Below, one piece after another: positions 9,467-18,093 of a DNA stretch of 64,000 nt. The DNA comes from Hydrotalea sp. (GTDB taxonomy: Bacteria > Bacteroidota > Bacteroidia > Chitinophagales > Chitinophagaceae). Each line of letters begins with the position of its first letter. Within the stretch, counting starts at the first letter, position 1. Below the pieces are notes generated by a model. It was not told the DNA's origin and did not search any database. It worked only from the letters and a program-made list of their open reading frames with translations. The stretch lies in assembly GCA_027364735.1 (NCBI GenBank), contig DAHXOT010000030.1, positions 16,871 to 80,870 on the forward strand, read 5' to 3'. The translations under genes and the position numbers were made by a program.

Positions 9467-10018
9467 CTAATAAATTGGCATCAATTTCAATCTTTCATAC
9501 ATCATGCTTAGATAGGATGAAATGCCTTTACCCCAAGTATCGCGGTAGGCAATTTCTTCAATAATACTTTGTTTCTTTTCGGCTGTTTCGCTTCCAATTT
9601 CAATGTCAAAACCAAAGTCGGCACCAACAGCAAATGGTGGGTCAATATAAATTAATTTTAGCCCTCCTTCTTTCTCAATCTCATCTCTCATGGGGCCATT
9701 TGCCAAAGACGAAAGAATGAGTTTATTATCGCCCCAAATTAATTTGTTTGTCCAGCCTTTTAGTTGCCTTCCTCTAAAATCGGTTTCAAACAAGCTAAAA
9801 GCATCGCCTTGTTTTTTGGTTTCTTTTCGTGGCTCATCAATATGTTCAATGCTGTGAAAAGGCAAAGCAATATTGGTGGTATCTTCCTTTCTGCCGTTCC
9901 AAAAAAGAAAAACATCTTCTTCATCGGCAAACAGTTTGTAGATAAATTCTTTAGGCAATTTTTGTCCTGCCTTTATTAGTTCAATAATGCGGTTTTTATC
10001 AGAGTCGTTCAGGTTCAT
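9467..10018 (-). CDS. mod: Type III DNA methyltransferase Mod, N-terminal part (frameshifted gene)
   Basis: N-terminal 183 residues of the same methyltransferase. Motif IV is seen as LIYIDPPF at 123-129 (catalytic DPPF 126-129). Reading ends at TAG 9469-9467 after the sequence ATG CCA ATT TAT. Dropping to the next frame at the CC/AA junction near 9477 gives PN-LLAEDGS that runs straight into the downstream frame, so one base appears to be missing. There is no homopolymer longer than three at the site and no classical slippery heptamer. This argues against phase variation by repeat slippage and against programmed frameshifting. The ATG overlaps the stop of the DUF1016 gene by 4 bp (ATGA), implying translational coupling. 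Confidence 0.85.
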   Translation of the reverse strand: MNLNDSDKNRIIELIKAGQKLPKEFIYKLFADEEDVFLFWNGRKEDTTNIALPFHSIEHIDEPRKETKKQGDAFSLFETDFRGRQLKGWTNKLIWGDNKLILSSLANGPMRDEIEKEGGLKLIYIDPPFAVGADFGFDIEIGSETAEKKQSIIEEIAYRDTWGKGISSYLSMMYERLKLMPIY

Positions 10019-11004
10019 TCTTGTTGATTATTATCCATTTCAAAATTTAATCTGTCTTGCTCAATCAGTTGTTTCAATTCTTCCTCTTTGGGTAAATAGA
10101 GTAAATATTTACTGGCAAAGAGTTGGTTCTTATCGTTAAGTACTGAATATTTTACAATGGTTTCATCTTTTTCGCTGCAAAGCAAAATACCAATGGTCGG
10201 GTTATCGTCTGCACCACATTTCAGGTCATCGTACATACGTACATACATATCTATTTGCCCTACATCTTGGTGGGTTAGGTTGCCGGTTTTTAGGTCAATA
10301 ATTACAAAGCATTTGAGCAGGTAATTATAAAATACCAAATCAATATAAAAATCGGAAGTATCTGTAGCAATATGTTGTTGGCGGGCTACAAAAGCAAAGC
10401 CTTTTCCAAGCTCTAATAAGAATTTTTGAATATGGTCAATGATGGCAGTTTCAATAGTAAATTCTGTGTTTTTTATATCGGCAGGCAATCCTAAAAACTC
10501 AAAAATGTAAGGATCTTTAATTAAAGTTTGAATATTTGGTTGTTTTATTTCAGGCAAATGATTGACCACTCTTTCAAATGCAAGGCTATTGATTTGGCGT
10601 TGTAGTTCACGGCTATTCCAGTTGGCTGCAATTGATTCTGTTAAATAGTAATTTCTTTTTTGTTCAGTATCAAGTCTTGAAATTTGGCGGTAGTGCGACC
10701 AACTCAATTCTTGACGCAATGTGTCAAGAATTGGGAACGCTTGATAAAACTTACGCATATTGGTAAGGTTTGTATAGTCGAAACCCTTTCCAAATTCAAG
10801 TGTAAGTTCTGTTGCCATATTTTTAAGTGTAGCCTTTCCATATTCGGCTTTTTCGTTGCCGTTTTGTTCATCTTCAACAATTAGTTTTCCAATTTGCCAG
10901 TAGGTTTGCAACAAAGAGGAATTTACCATTCGGTAAACCCGTTGACGGGATTCGATGATTACCTCTTTTATAGATTTAAGTAATGGATTGTTGTTTACAT
11001 TCAT
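10015..11004 (-). CDS. DUF1016/YhcG-family PD-(D/E)XK nuclease
   Basis: A 329-residue protein with the DUF1016 N-terminal helical/winged-helix region (LLQTYWQIGKLIVEDEQ, then FDYTNLTNMRKFYQAFP, then LSWSHYRQI). The C-terminal half is a PD-(D/E)XK nuclease with FYIDLVFYN followed by FVIIDLKTG, the D...D-x-K core. YhcG proteins are commonly found inside restriction-modification loci in defence regions. Here it sits between res and mod and overlaps both by 4 bp (ATGA), so it is a true third subunit-level gene of this operon. Its role could be an accessory nuclease or modulator of the restriction complex, but the sequence does not say which. Confidence 0.85.
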   Translation of the reverse strand: MNVNNNPLLKSIKEVIIESRQRVYRMVNSSLLQTYWQIGKLIVEDEQNGNEKAEYGKATLKNMATELTLEFGKGFDYTNLTNMRKFYQAFPILDTLRQELSWSHYRQISRLDTEQKRNYYLTESIAANWNSRELQRQINSLAFERVVNHLPEIKQPNIQTLIKDPYIFEFLGLPADIKNTEFTIETAIIDHIQKFLLELGKGFAFVARQQHIATDTSDFYIDLVFYNYLLKCFVIIDLKTGNLTHQDVGQIDMYVRMYDDLKCGADDNPTIGILLCSEKDETIVKYSVLNDKNQLFASKYLLYLPKEEELKQLIEQDRLNFEMDNNQQE

Positions 11005-13688
11005 TGCATTTGCTTATTTTCTATTACCACAAATAATTTACAAACATCAGCAAATGATTTCAGATTATTCTTCACTTCTTCCCACTTCTCTTGCTTTACA
11101 TACACTGCTGTATATGTGTATTCTTTTTGCGCCGTGTTTATGTCTTTGCACCAAGTAGCAAGGCGTTGTATTTTGCGTATGTCGTCTACATCTTCACGCC
11201 CTTTTGTTTCTAAAATATAAAATGTTGTTGGAGAGGTTTTGATAAAAAAGTCGGGGAAGAAAGAGGCGATGTTCCCGTTTTCTTTTTGGTATTCAATGCT
11301 AAAGTTTACACCACCTTCGCCAAACGTGTTTTTAGCAAATGAAACAACATCATTGAACCTGTTTTCGCAGAAAGCGGCAAATTCCAATTCAAAAGGATTG
11401 TCGCCAACAGCATAATTAAAAATTGATTTTTTAGGTTTTGGGATATAAGAAAGATTGTTTCCGTCCAAAACTTGGTATTTGGTATTCTTTAAGGAAATAA
11501 AGTTTTTTACTTCTGCTGTTCCTTTGTCTGTAATGGTTAATTCGTCAATAGCTTTTTTGAAAGTGGTTTTTAGAATTTCCTTCGGATGAATTTCCGAAAG
11601 GTTTCTCATTGTTTGTGGGTCGCTTAATTCCACTTCTTTAGTGAAGAGTTGGTATTTTATAAAGCTTTCCACTTTCGGATATAGAATATTGAAACCACTA
11701 ACCAAACGGCTGTCTTTCAAAATGGCAGAAGTAAAAAAGCGAATTACATTTCGGTAATCAGGCGTTGTGTCTTTAAAAATTGTTTTGTGAGAAAAATCTC
11801 CGTCAATGTCATTGAAAACAATTTCTTTCAATTCATCACTATTGAACTTTTTTTGTATTACTTTTTCATTCTTGAATTTGCTAACATCAATCAATCCAAG
11901 GTTTTTAAACTCTCTGTAAATTCTTGGGCTCATTTGCGGAATTGGAATATCCAAAGCATCTAAATCTTTGTTTGGATTTTCTTTGTCCACTTCTACAATT
12001 ACAGGCGATTTGTCTTTAGAACCCTTGCCCATTGGGCTGTATTGAAATTCTACACCTTCTGTTTTCAGACTCTCAACAAATTCTAAAAACGCTGGTGTTC
12101 CGACCACCACCAATTTTTCAGGCATATCCAACGAAAACATTTTTCGTAAGCCTCTACCAATTGTTTGCTCAGGAAGAATTTTAGAGTCAGCACCAAATGG
12201 GCGTAGCCCAACAATGGTGGTTACATTTCTAACATCCCAACCTTCACGAAGCATTAAAACAGAAACAACGGCTTTGTATGGCGAATGGTCTTTGTCTATT
12301 TCATCCGCCGCTTTTCTTAATGCTTCTAATTCTTCTTTGTCTTTTTTGCTTGAAGCTGTTTCTTTTATTTCACCCGAATTATTGGTGTGAATAGTTAAAA
12401 CTGAATTTTTCATTAACGGATAATTGCTTTCCAAAAATGCAGCTGCTTGATCTGCTTCTTTGGTGCTCATGGTCATAATGAATAGAATAGGCGTTTTTTG
12501 GCTTTTAAGATTTTCATATTGCTGTTCCCATTCTAAATAACCCAAGTGAATATAATCTCGGTAGCGTTCTACAAAGTCGGAAGAATCTTTTTCCTGAATT
12601 TTTTGTCTGGATGCTTCGTCAGGCAATACAGGCGATTTTACAACATGTTGCTTAATGGCTTCAACCAAAGGATAATCGCAAATGGTTTGAACGAATATTG
12701 CACCATTGTTATGTTTTGGCGTTGCCGAAAAATCGGCTTGCAAACTTATTCCTCTATCGTTTTTCAATTTCAATTTGTTGCTTATGTCTTCAATGCTTTT
12801 AAACCAAGCCAAAGAACTGTCGTGTATGTGATGGGCTTCATCATTCAATACTACCAAATCTTTAATCTTATCGCTTCGCATTACTTTTCCAAGGTCTAAA
12901 CCTTTTGAAGTATCAGCATCAGGTTTCGGTTTAACGCCTAAAAATGTTGTCTCAAAATTTTGTTCAGGTTCTTCATTAAAAAAAACGCGGTGAATATTGG
13001 TAAGGAATATGTTACCTGATTCGGTTATTGGTTTTAAGTCGTCTTGAATATGAAGCGTTAATTGAAAATCGTTTTTCCAGTCTTTGTCGTCAAAACCATT
13101 GTCGGGGAAAAAAGGTTCATCAAAAAACATTTTCAGTCCGTCAAAATCTTTCCGTAAGCGGTTTAAGACAATAATGTTGGGAGCAATTACTAAAAAGTCT
13201 TTTGATAGTGTACTGTCTGCTTCGTAGAGTTTGTGAAAGTAAGACCATACTAAAGTCAAGCCCATTACTTTTGTTTTACCGGCACCAGTCGCCATTTTAA
13301 TCACATAACGTGTCCAGTTTTCATCAAACATACCAGTGCTCACACGTTGCGAAGAGTCGAACCGCATTAACTCGTATTTGTCCTTTGCCTTAGCTATTTC
13401 ATATAAGTAAATAATGGATTCAATCGCTTCACGTTGCGAAAAGAAAAAACTGAATTTTGTTTGCCCGATTAGATGTTCCTGCTTAAACCAAAAGTTCAAT
13501 AAAGATTTGGATGTTTCCGAAGCTCCTTGATAGTCTTCTTCTCTCCAATTGGCAACTGCAAGTCTAATTTTGTAAACCAAGGGTGGCAAGAGCTTTTCAT
13601 AGGCATTTTGAAAAGCGTCCATTTGGCTTTGTGATGGTGCCCACCTTTCATTGGGTGTTAATATTTTAAACGGATCTAATAACTTCAT
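11001..13688 (-). CDS. res: Type III restriction enzyme Res subunit (helicase-nuclease)
   Basis: An 895-residue SF2 helicase/translocase fused to a nuclease, the restriction subunit of a type III system. Walker A MATGAGKT spans residues 132-139. The DEAH box is in VVLNDEAHHIHDSS. Helicase motif VI is QTIGRGLRK, and VLMLREGWDVRNVT is typical of Res proteins. The C-terminal end carries the PD-(D/E)XK nuclease core FFPDFFI followed by FYILETKGRED. The gene is first in the operon, before the DUF1016 gene and mod. This is the reverse of the common mod-res order, and it would let restriction be made before modification unless expression is otherwise balanced. A TAACTTTG -7 element precedes it. Confidence 0.9.
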   Translation of the reverse strand: MKLLDPFKILTPNERWAPSQSQMDAFQNAYEKLLPPLVYKIRLAVANWREEDYQGASETSKSLLNFWFKQEHLIGQTKFSFFFSQREAIESIIYLYEIAKAKDKYELMRFDSSQRVSTGMFDENWTRYVIKMATGAGKTKVMGLTLVWSYFHKLYEADSTLSKDFLVIAPNIIVLNRLRKDFDGLKMFFDEPFFPDNGFDDKDWKNDFQLTLHIQDDLKPITESGNIFLTNIHRVFFNEEPEQNFETTFLGVKPKPDADTSKGLDLGKVMRSDKIKDLVVLNDEAHHIHDSSLAWFKSIEDISNKLKLKNDRGISLQADFSATPKHNNGAIFVQTICDYPLVEAIKQHVVKSPVLPDEASRQKIQEKDSSDFVERYRDYIHLGYLEWEQQYENLKSQKTPILFIMTMSTKEADQAAAFLESNYPLMKNSVLTIHTNNSGEIKETASSKKDKEELEALRKAADEIDKDHSPYKAVVSVLMLREGWDVRNVTTIVGLRPFGADSKILPEQTIGRGLRKMFSLDMPEKLVVVGTPAFLEFVESLKTEGVEFQYSPMGKGSKDKSPVIVEVDKENPNKDLDALDIPIPQMSPRIYREFKNLGLIDVSKFKNEKVIQKKFNSDELKEIVFNDIDGDFSHKTIFKDTTPDYRNVIRFFTSAILKDSRLVSGFNILYPKVESFIKYQLFTKEVELSDPQTMRNLSEIHPKEILKTTFKKAIDELTITDKGTAEVKNFISLKNTKYQVLDGNNLSYIPKPKKSIFNYAVGDNPFELEFAAFCENRFNDVVSFAKNTFGEGGVNFSIEYQKENGNIASFFPDFFIKTSPTTFYILETKGREDVDDIRKIQRLATWCKDINTAQKEYTYTAVYVKQEKWEEVKNNLKSFADVCKLFVVIENKQMQ

Positions 13689-13707
13689 TTATTATATTCT
13701 TTCGTTT

Positions 13708-13715
13708 CAAAGTTA
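13708..13715 (-). promoter_or_regulatory. Candidate -7 element of the res operon
   Basis: The minus strand reads TAACTTTG, an exact match to TAnnTTTG, 20-27 nt before the res ATG. A clear -33 TTTG at 19 nt is absent. It is the only promoter-like signal before the three-gene operon. Confidence 0.45.
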
Positions 13716-13842
13716 ATAAAGTTAATATTTATGTCGGTCCATTGGCTAAAAAGTGTCTCCTCTGGTTTTGTGTATATAATGGGCAATGCACTATAGATCC
13801 GATGCGTATAACTTACAATATCCTTAGAAGTATTTACAGAGT

Positions 13843-15213
13843 TTAAATTTGTTCAAACTTTGCTGTAAAATGGCGAAGTAAAGGTGCTTCATAAATCATC
13901 TTTAAACCTTTTATTTGTTTTCTTCTTTTAAATACAGCAATTATTACTTCGGCTACATAATCAATATGGCTTTGGGTATATACTCTTCTGGGAATGGCCA
14001 ACCTTACTAATTCCATTGTTGCAGGAATTGTTTTTCCATTGGCATCATATTTTCCGAACATAACAGTTCCTATTTCTACACCACGTATTCCACCTTCTAT
14101 AAACAGTTCGCAACATAAAGCTTGTCCGGGAAATTGTTCTGCAGGAATTTGAGGTAAAAAATCAGCAGCATCTAAATAAATAGCATGGCCACCGGTTGGT
14201 TTTATAAATGGAACACCTGCTACATCTAATTTTTCACCAATGTATTCAATACTTCTAATTCTGTATTTTAAATAATTTTCATCCATTATTTCTTTTAATC
14301 CAATAGCAATGGCTTCTAAATCACGTCCGGCAAGCCCCCCATAAGTCGGAAAACCTTCTGTAATAATTAATAAATTTCTGCATTGTTGTGCAAGTGTTGC
14401 ATCGTTCATGGCTAAAAAGCCACCAATATTGGCAAATGCATCTTTTTTAGCACTCATGGTACAACCATCGGAATAAGAAAATAATTCGTTGGCTATTTCC
14501 TGAATACTTTTATTTTCATAACCCTTTTCTCTTTGCTTAATAAAATAGCAATTTTCGGAAAAGCGACAAGCATCAATAAACAAAGGAATATTGTACCGAT
14601 TACAAATTGTTTTTATTTGTTTAATATTTTCCATGCTTACCGGTTGGCCGCCTCCCGAATTATTGGTGATAGTAACAATAATTAGAGGAATATTTTCGGC
14701 ACCTTTTTCTTCAATTGTTTTTTGCAGTAAATCAATATTCATATTTCCTTTAAAGGGTGCAATGAATGATGGATGTTTTCCTTCATCGCATAATAAATCA
14801 ATTCCTTCTGCACCCGAAAATTCAATATTGGCACGTGTTGTATCAAATAAGGTATTGCTAATAAAAAATTTTCCTTTTCCACCCAAAATGCTAAATAATA
14901 TTTTTTCCGAAGCCCTGCCTTGGTGTGTTGGAATAATATATTTCATGCGAGTAATAGATTGAACAGCTTCTTCAAAACGAAAAAAGCTATCGCTACCGGC
15001 ATAACTTTCATCTCCACGCATAATGCCCGCCCATTGTTCACTGCTCATGGCGCTGGTGCCACTATCAGTGAGTAAATCAATAATTACATCGTGGGCTTTA
15101 ATGAGAAATGGATTATAAAATGCATTTTTAAGAATGCTGATTCTTTCTTCTTCACTGGTAAAATAAATTGGCTCTACCGATTTTATTTTAAATGGTTCTA
15201 TAATAGTTTTCAT
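13843..15213 (-). CDS. tnaA: Tryptophanase (tryptophan indole-lyase)
   Basis: A PLP enzyme that cleaves L-tryptophan to indole, pyruvate and ammonia. The 456-residue protein aligns over its full length with both tryptophanase and tyrosine phenol-lyase. The PLP-lysine motif is TMSAKKDAF (K257). Three positions that separate the two activities point to tryptophanase: D124 (Thr124 in Citrobacter phenol-lyase), I381 (Arg381 there) and H448 (Phe448 there). The segments around SYSDGCTMS and GYENKS look more phenol-lyase-like, so the call rests on those active-site residues. A TACATTTG element lies about 200 nt upstream, leaving a long leader with a tiny Trp-containing ORF. Confidence 0.88.
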   Translation of the reverse strand: MKTIIEPFKIKSVEPIYFTSEEERISILKNAFYNPFLIKAHDVIIDLLTDSGTSAMSSEQWAGIMRGDESYAGSDSFFRFEEAVQSITRMKYIIPTHQGRASEKILFSILGGKGKFFISNTLFDTTRANIEFSGAEGIDLLCDEGKHPSFIAPFKGNMNIDLLQKTIEEKGAENIPLIIVTITNNSGGGQPVSMENIKQIKTICNRYNIPLFIDACRFSENCYFIKQREKGYENKSIQEIANELFSYSDGCTMSAKKDAFANIGGFLAMNDATLAQQCRNLLIITEGFPTYGGLAGRDLEAIAIGLKEIMDENYLKYRIRSIEYIGEKLDVAGVPFIKPTGGHAIYLDAADFLPQIPAEQFPGQALCCELFIEGGIRGVEIGTVMFGKYDANGKTIPATMELVRLAIPRRVYTQSHIDYVAEVIIAVFKRRKQIKGLKMIYEAPLLRHFTAKFEQI

Positions 15214-15349
15214 GTTTAAATTAATTGATGAAATAAAACTGAATGAAATAGGAAATGATGCTTGTAGGCTTTGATACAGTTACCAATAGCATCATTTAGC
15301 ACGTATAATAATTGTATAAATGCAGGTTGTACTTTACTGTTATAGTAAC

Positions 15350-15388
15350 CTAAGTGGGGCTTTTTATAATATTTTTCCAGCCATTCAT
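15350..15388 (-). CDS. Possible 12-codon leader peptide before tnaA
   Basis: ATG to TAG encodes MNGWKNIIKSPT. It lies between the best -7 element (15411-15418) and tnaA, and contains a tryptophan codon. E. coli tnaA is controlled by the Trp-containing leader TnaC, so the position is suggestive. The peptide does not share the TnaC spacing between its Trp and a terminal Pro, and I see no obvious terminator or Rho-specific feature. This is a speculative call. Confidence 0.2.
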   Translation of the reverse strand: MNGWKNIIKSPT

Positions 15389-15410
15389 ATTGCAAGTAAA
15401 AGGTAGGTAG

Positions 15411-15418
15411 CAAATGTA
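15411..15418 (-). promoter_or_regulatory. Candidate -7 element for tnaA
   Basis: The minus strand reads TACATTTG, an exact TAnnTTTG match. It implies a 5' leader of about 190 nt before tnaA, unusually long for this window. The -33 position is not convincing. Confidence 0.4.
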
Positions 15419-15467
15419 ACTAAAATATTAAGTTATTGATAAATGCCTCGAAACCGCTGTAAAGCTG

Positions 15468-15475
15468 TACATTTG
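15468..15475 (+). promoter_or_regulatory. Candidate -7 element for typA
   Basis: TACATTTG, the same octamer as for tnaA on the other strand, 18-25 nt before the typA ATG. It predicts a very short 5' untranslated leader of roughly a dozen nucleotides. No TTTG is seen 19 nt upstream. Confidence 0.45.
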
Positions 15476-15492
15476 CAGCCTCAAAAAATTTC

Positions 15493-17289
15493 ATGGAAAT
15501 AAGGAACATCGCAATTATTGCACACGTTGACCATGGTAAAACTACACTGGTAGACAAAATATTACACGCAACAAAAGTGTTTCGTGATAATCAAGAAACC
15601 GGTGAGTTGATTATGGATAGCAACGATTTAGAGCGTGAACGTGGCATTACTATTTTTTCTAAAAATGCTGCAGTTAGCTATAATGGTATTAAAATAAATG
15701 TAATTGATACACCAGGGCACTCCGATTTTGGCGGTGAAGTAGAACGAGTATTAAAAATGGCCGATGGCGTTATTTTATTGGTAGATGCATTTGAAGGCCC
15801 CATGCCTCAAACTCGATTTGTACTACAAAAAGCATTACAATTAAACCTTCATCCTATAGTAGTAATTAACAAGGTAGATAAACCTAATTGCCGCCCCGAT
15901 GAAGTGCATGATGCAGTTTTTGAACTATTTTTTAATCTCGATGCAACAGAAGAACAATTAAACTTTCCTACTTTTTATGGAAGTGGCAAAAATGGCTGGT
16001 TTAATAACTCATTAACACAAAGTGAAGGAATTACTCCTTTGCTCGATGGTATTTTACAATTTGTTCCACCACCACAAGTAGCAGATGGAACATTGCAATT
16101 ACAAATTACATCCTTAGATTATTCTTCTTTTTTAGGTCGTATTGCCATTGGTAAAGTAGCACGTGGTACTATTAAAGAAAATCAATCCATATCATTAATG
16201 CAAACCGATGGTTCTATTAAAAAATCTAAGGTTAAAGAATTGTATGTTTTTGAAGGAATGGGAAAGAAAAAAGTATCGGAAGTTATTTGTGGAGATCTCT
16301 GTGCTGTAGTAGGTTTAGAAGGCTTTAACATTGGCGATACCATTGCCGATGCTGAAAATCCGGAAGCATTGCCTGTTATTAGTGTAGATGAACCAACCAT
16401 GAGCATGACCTTCTCTATTAACAATTCTCCATTTTTTGGTAAAGACGGAAAGTTTGTAACGTCCAGGCATTTGCGTGATAGATTAATGAAAGAAACAGAA
16501 AAAAACTTAGCATTACGAGTTGAGGATACCGATAGTGCCGATAGTTTTTTAGTATATGGAAGAGGTATTTTACATTTAGGTGTTTTAGTTGAAACAATGC
16601 GTAGAGAAGGATATGAATTAACGGTTGGTAATCCGCAAGTTTTAGTTAAAACAATTGATGGAAAGAAGCATGAACCATACGAAGTATTGGTTGTAGATGT
16701 GCCAAGCGAATTTAGCGGTAAAGTAATTGATCTTGTTACCCAACGTAAAGGTGAAATGTTGGTAATGGAGAGTAAAGGTGAAATGCAACATTTAGAGTTT
16801 GATATTCCTTCTCGTGGATTAATTGGATTGCGTTCTCAAATGCTTACCAATACTGCCGGAGAAGCTGTAATGGCTCATCGGTTTAATGAATATAAACCTT
16901 GGAAAGGAAATATTCCCGGAAGAAATAATGGAGTATTAATTGCCAAATTTGGAGGTACTACAACTGCTTATTCAATTGATAAATTACAAGATAGAGGATC
17001 GTTTTTTGTAGATCCGGGAGAAGAGGTTTATGTAGGACAAATAATTGCCGAACATATTAAGCCGGGTGATTTAAATGTGAATGCAGTAGAAGCAAAAAAA
17101 TTAACCAATCATAGAGCAAGTGGAAGTGATGATAGTGTGAGAATTACGCCCAAATTATTATTTACTTTAGAAGAATGTATGGAATATATTCAGCAAGATG
17201 AATGTATTGAAGTAACACCTAAAAGCGTTCGTATGCGTAAAGTTATTTTAGATGAAGATGCTAGAAAAAAAGCATCTAAATCTATTTAA
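15493..17289 (+). CDS. typA: Translational GTPase TypA/BipA
   Basis: A ribosome-associated GTPase of the elongation-factor family, linked to 50S assembly and stress adaptation. The 598-residue length is typical. The G motifs are AHVDHGKT at residues 10-17 (G1), DTPGH at 72-76 (G3) and NKVD at 126-129 (G4). They are followed by the EF-G-like domains and a TypA-specific C-terminal part containing [12 protein letters not shown] and RNNGVLIA. The gene is monocistronic: it has its own -7 element and ends in a strong intrinsic terminator about 30 bp after the stop. Confidence 0.97.
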   Translation: MEIRNIAIIAHVDHGKTTLVDKILHATKVFRDNQETGELIMDSNDLERERGITIFSKNAAVSYNGIKINVIDTPGHSDFGGEVERVLKMADGVILLVDAFEGPMPQTRFVLQKALQLNLHPIVVINKVDKPNCRPDEVHDAVFELFFNLDATEEQLNFPTFYGSGKNGWFNNSLTQSEGITPLLDGILQFVPPPQVADGTLQLQITSLDYSSFLGRIAIGKVARGTIKENQSISLMQTDGSIKKSKVKELYVFEGMGKKKVSEVICGDLCAVVGLEGFNIGDTIADAENPEALPVISVDEPTMSMTFSINNSPFFGKDGKFVTSRHLRDRLMKETEKNLALRVEDTDSADSFLVYGRGILHLGVLVETMRREGYELTVGNPQVLVKTIDGKKHEPYEVLVVDVPSEFSGKVIDLVTQRKGEMLVMESKGEMQHLEFDIPSRGLIGLRSQMLTNTAGEAVMAHRFNEYKPWKGNIPGRNNGVLIAKFGGTTTAYSIDKLQDRGSFFVDPGEEVYVGQIIAEHIKPGDLNVNAVEAKKLTNHRASGSDDSVRITPKLLFTLEECMEYIQQDECIEVTPKSVRMRKVILDEDARKKASKSI

Positions 17290-17321
17290 GCCAAAGCCTA
17301 AAATAATTGTGTTATAAAATC

Positions 17322-17347
17322 AAAGCCATCTTTTTACAGATGGCTTT
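17322..17347 (+). terminator. Intrinsic terminator of typA
   Basis: A perfect 10-bp stem, AAAGCCATCT (17322-17331) with AGATGGCTTT (17338-17347), closes a 6-nt loop and runs into a T-rich tract. Confidence 0.85.
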
Positions 17348-17378
17348 TTTAATTCACATAATCCAAACTCAACAAAAA

Positions 17379-17406
17379 AATCTCAGCAAAATGCTTTGCT
17401 GAGATT
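17379..17406 (-). terminator. Intrinsic terminator of the secreted-protein gene
   Basis: A perfect 12-bp stem (17379-17390 with 17395-17406) closes a 4-nt loop. Read on the minus strand it is followed by seven T residues. It lies 26 bp after the stop of the gene at 17432-17869. Confidence 0.85.
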
Positions 17407-17431
17407 AGGTAATTTGCAGATTGGTGAATAA

Positions 17432-17869
17432 TTATTTTTTACTTACTACAACATCTTCTGTTTCGATTGTTGCAATATTAATACTGAAACTTTGGCGATA
17501 AGTGCCTTCGTTTGTTCTAATTGTAAAATTAATTTTGTTTAGATCTAATGATTTTGGTAACGCAAAAGTTTTTGTAAAATTTTTGTCTTTAGAAAAAACT
17601 GAATACATTGTTTCTCCATTTTCATCAGATACAAGTAATGTAAATTTTTCGTTATTTACATTGTTGAACTGTACATTAAATAACAGGTTATCATCATTAC
17701 TGCCTACATACTTTATAGAGGCATTCTCTGATAAAGCTTTTTCTGTTTTTGCGTATGTGATAGAATTATTGGCAATGGCCGCATTTTGAGATGCGAAAAA
17801 TAAAGTTGCTGCTAAAATACTGCCTGCAAAAACCTTCTTAGCTACGCTGTTTAATACTGTCTTTTTCAT
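17432..17869 (-). CDS. Small secreted protein of unknown function
   Basis: A 145-residue protein with a clear signal peptide (MKKTVLNSVAKKVFAGSILAATL, cleavage probably after the AIA near residue 33). The mature part is about 110 residues and rich in alternating hydrophobic/polar stretches (LLFNVQFNN, FTLLVSDENGETMYSV, INFTIRTNEGTYRQSFSINI), which suggests a small beta-sandwich. It has no cysteine lipobox and no catalytic motif that I can see. It is monocistronic, with a strong terminator, and lies between typA and obg. Similar short exported proteins are common in Chitinophagaceae, but I do not recognise a named family. Confidence 0.6.
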   Translation of the reverse strand: MKKTVLNSVAKKVFAGSILAATLFFASQNAAIANNSITYAKTEKALSENASIKYVGSNDDNLLFNVQFNNVNNEKFTLLVSDENGETMYSVFSKDKNFTKTFALPKSLDLNKINFTIRTNEGTYRQSFSINIATIETEDVVVSKK

Positions 17870-18093
17870 CTTTTATAGATTTAAAGTTAATAAATGCTCC
17901 TGCTGCTTTTGTAGCAGAAGTTGTTTGTCAAATTCTTGTAGGGCAAATCAATCGAGAGTTTTTTTCAATGCAGGCAAGCGGAGCGTTAAGGTGTTTTTTA
18001 TATCAATAGCTTGCTATAATATGCCTATTTATACGCTATTTTAAAAAAGGTAACCCAACACCTATTTTAGTTAACAATTCAGAGTAGTAAAAA

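Noticed and set aside
9440..9490. Programmed ribosomal frameshift in mod
   Set aside because: No slippery heptamer or downstream pseudoknot is visible. A simple one-base loss or sequencing error explains the split.
13843..15213. Tyrosine phenol-lyase as the product
   Set aside because: Residues 124, 381 and 448 match tryptophanase rather than phenol-lyase.
15216..15413. 65-codon minus-strand reading frame ending 2 bp before tnaA
   Set aside because: Its only full-length start is a TTG that overlaps the TACATTTG -7 element, the sequence has no recognisable features, and no conserved motif supports it.
17870..18093. Gap between the small secreted protein and obg as an RNA gene
   Set aside because: Only weak repeats (AGGTGT/ACACCT) and AT-rich DNA are seen. 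No stable structure or promoter-terminator pair supports a gene.
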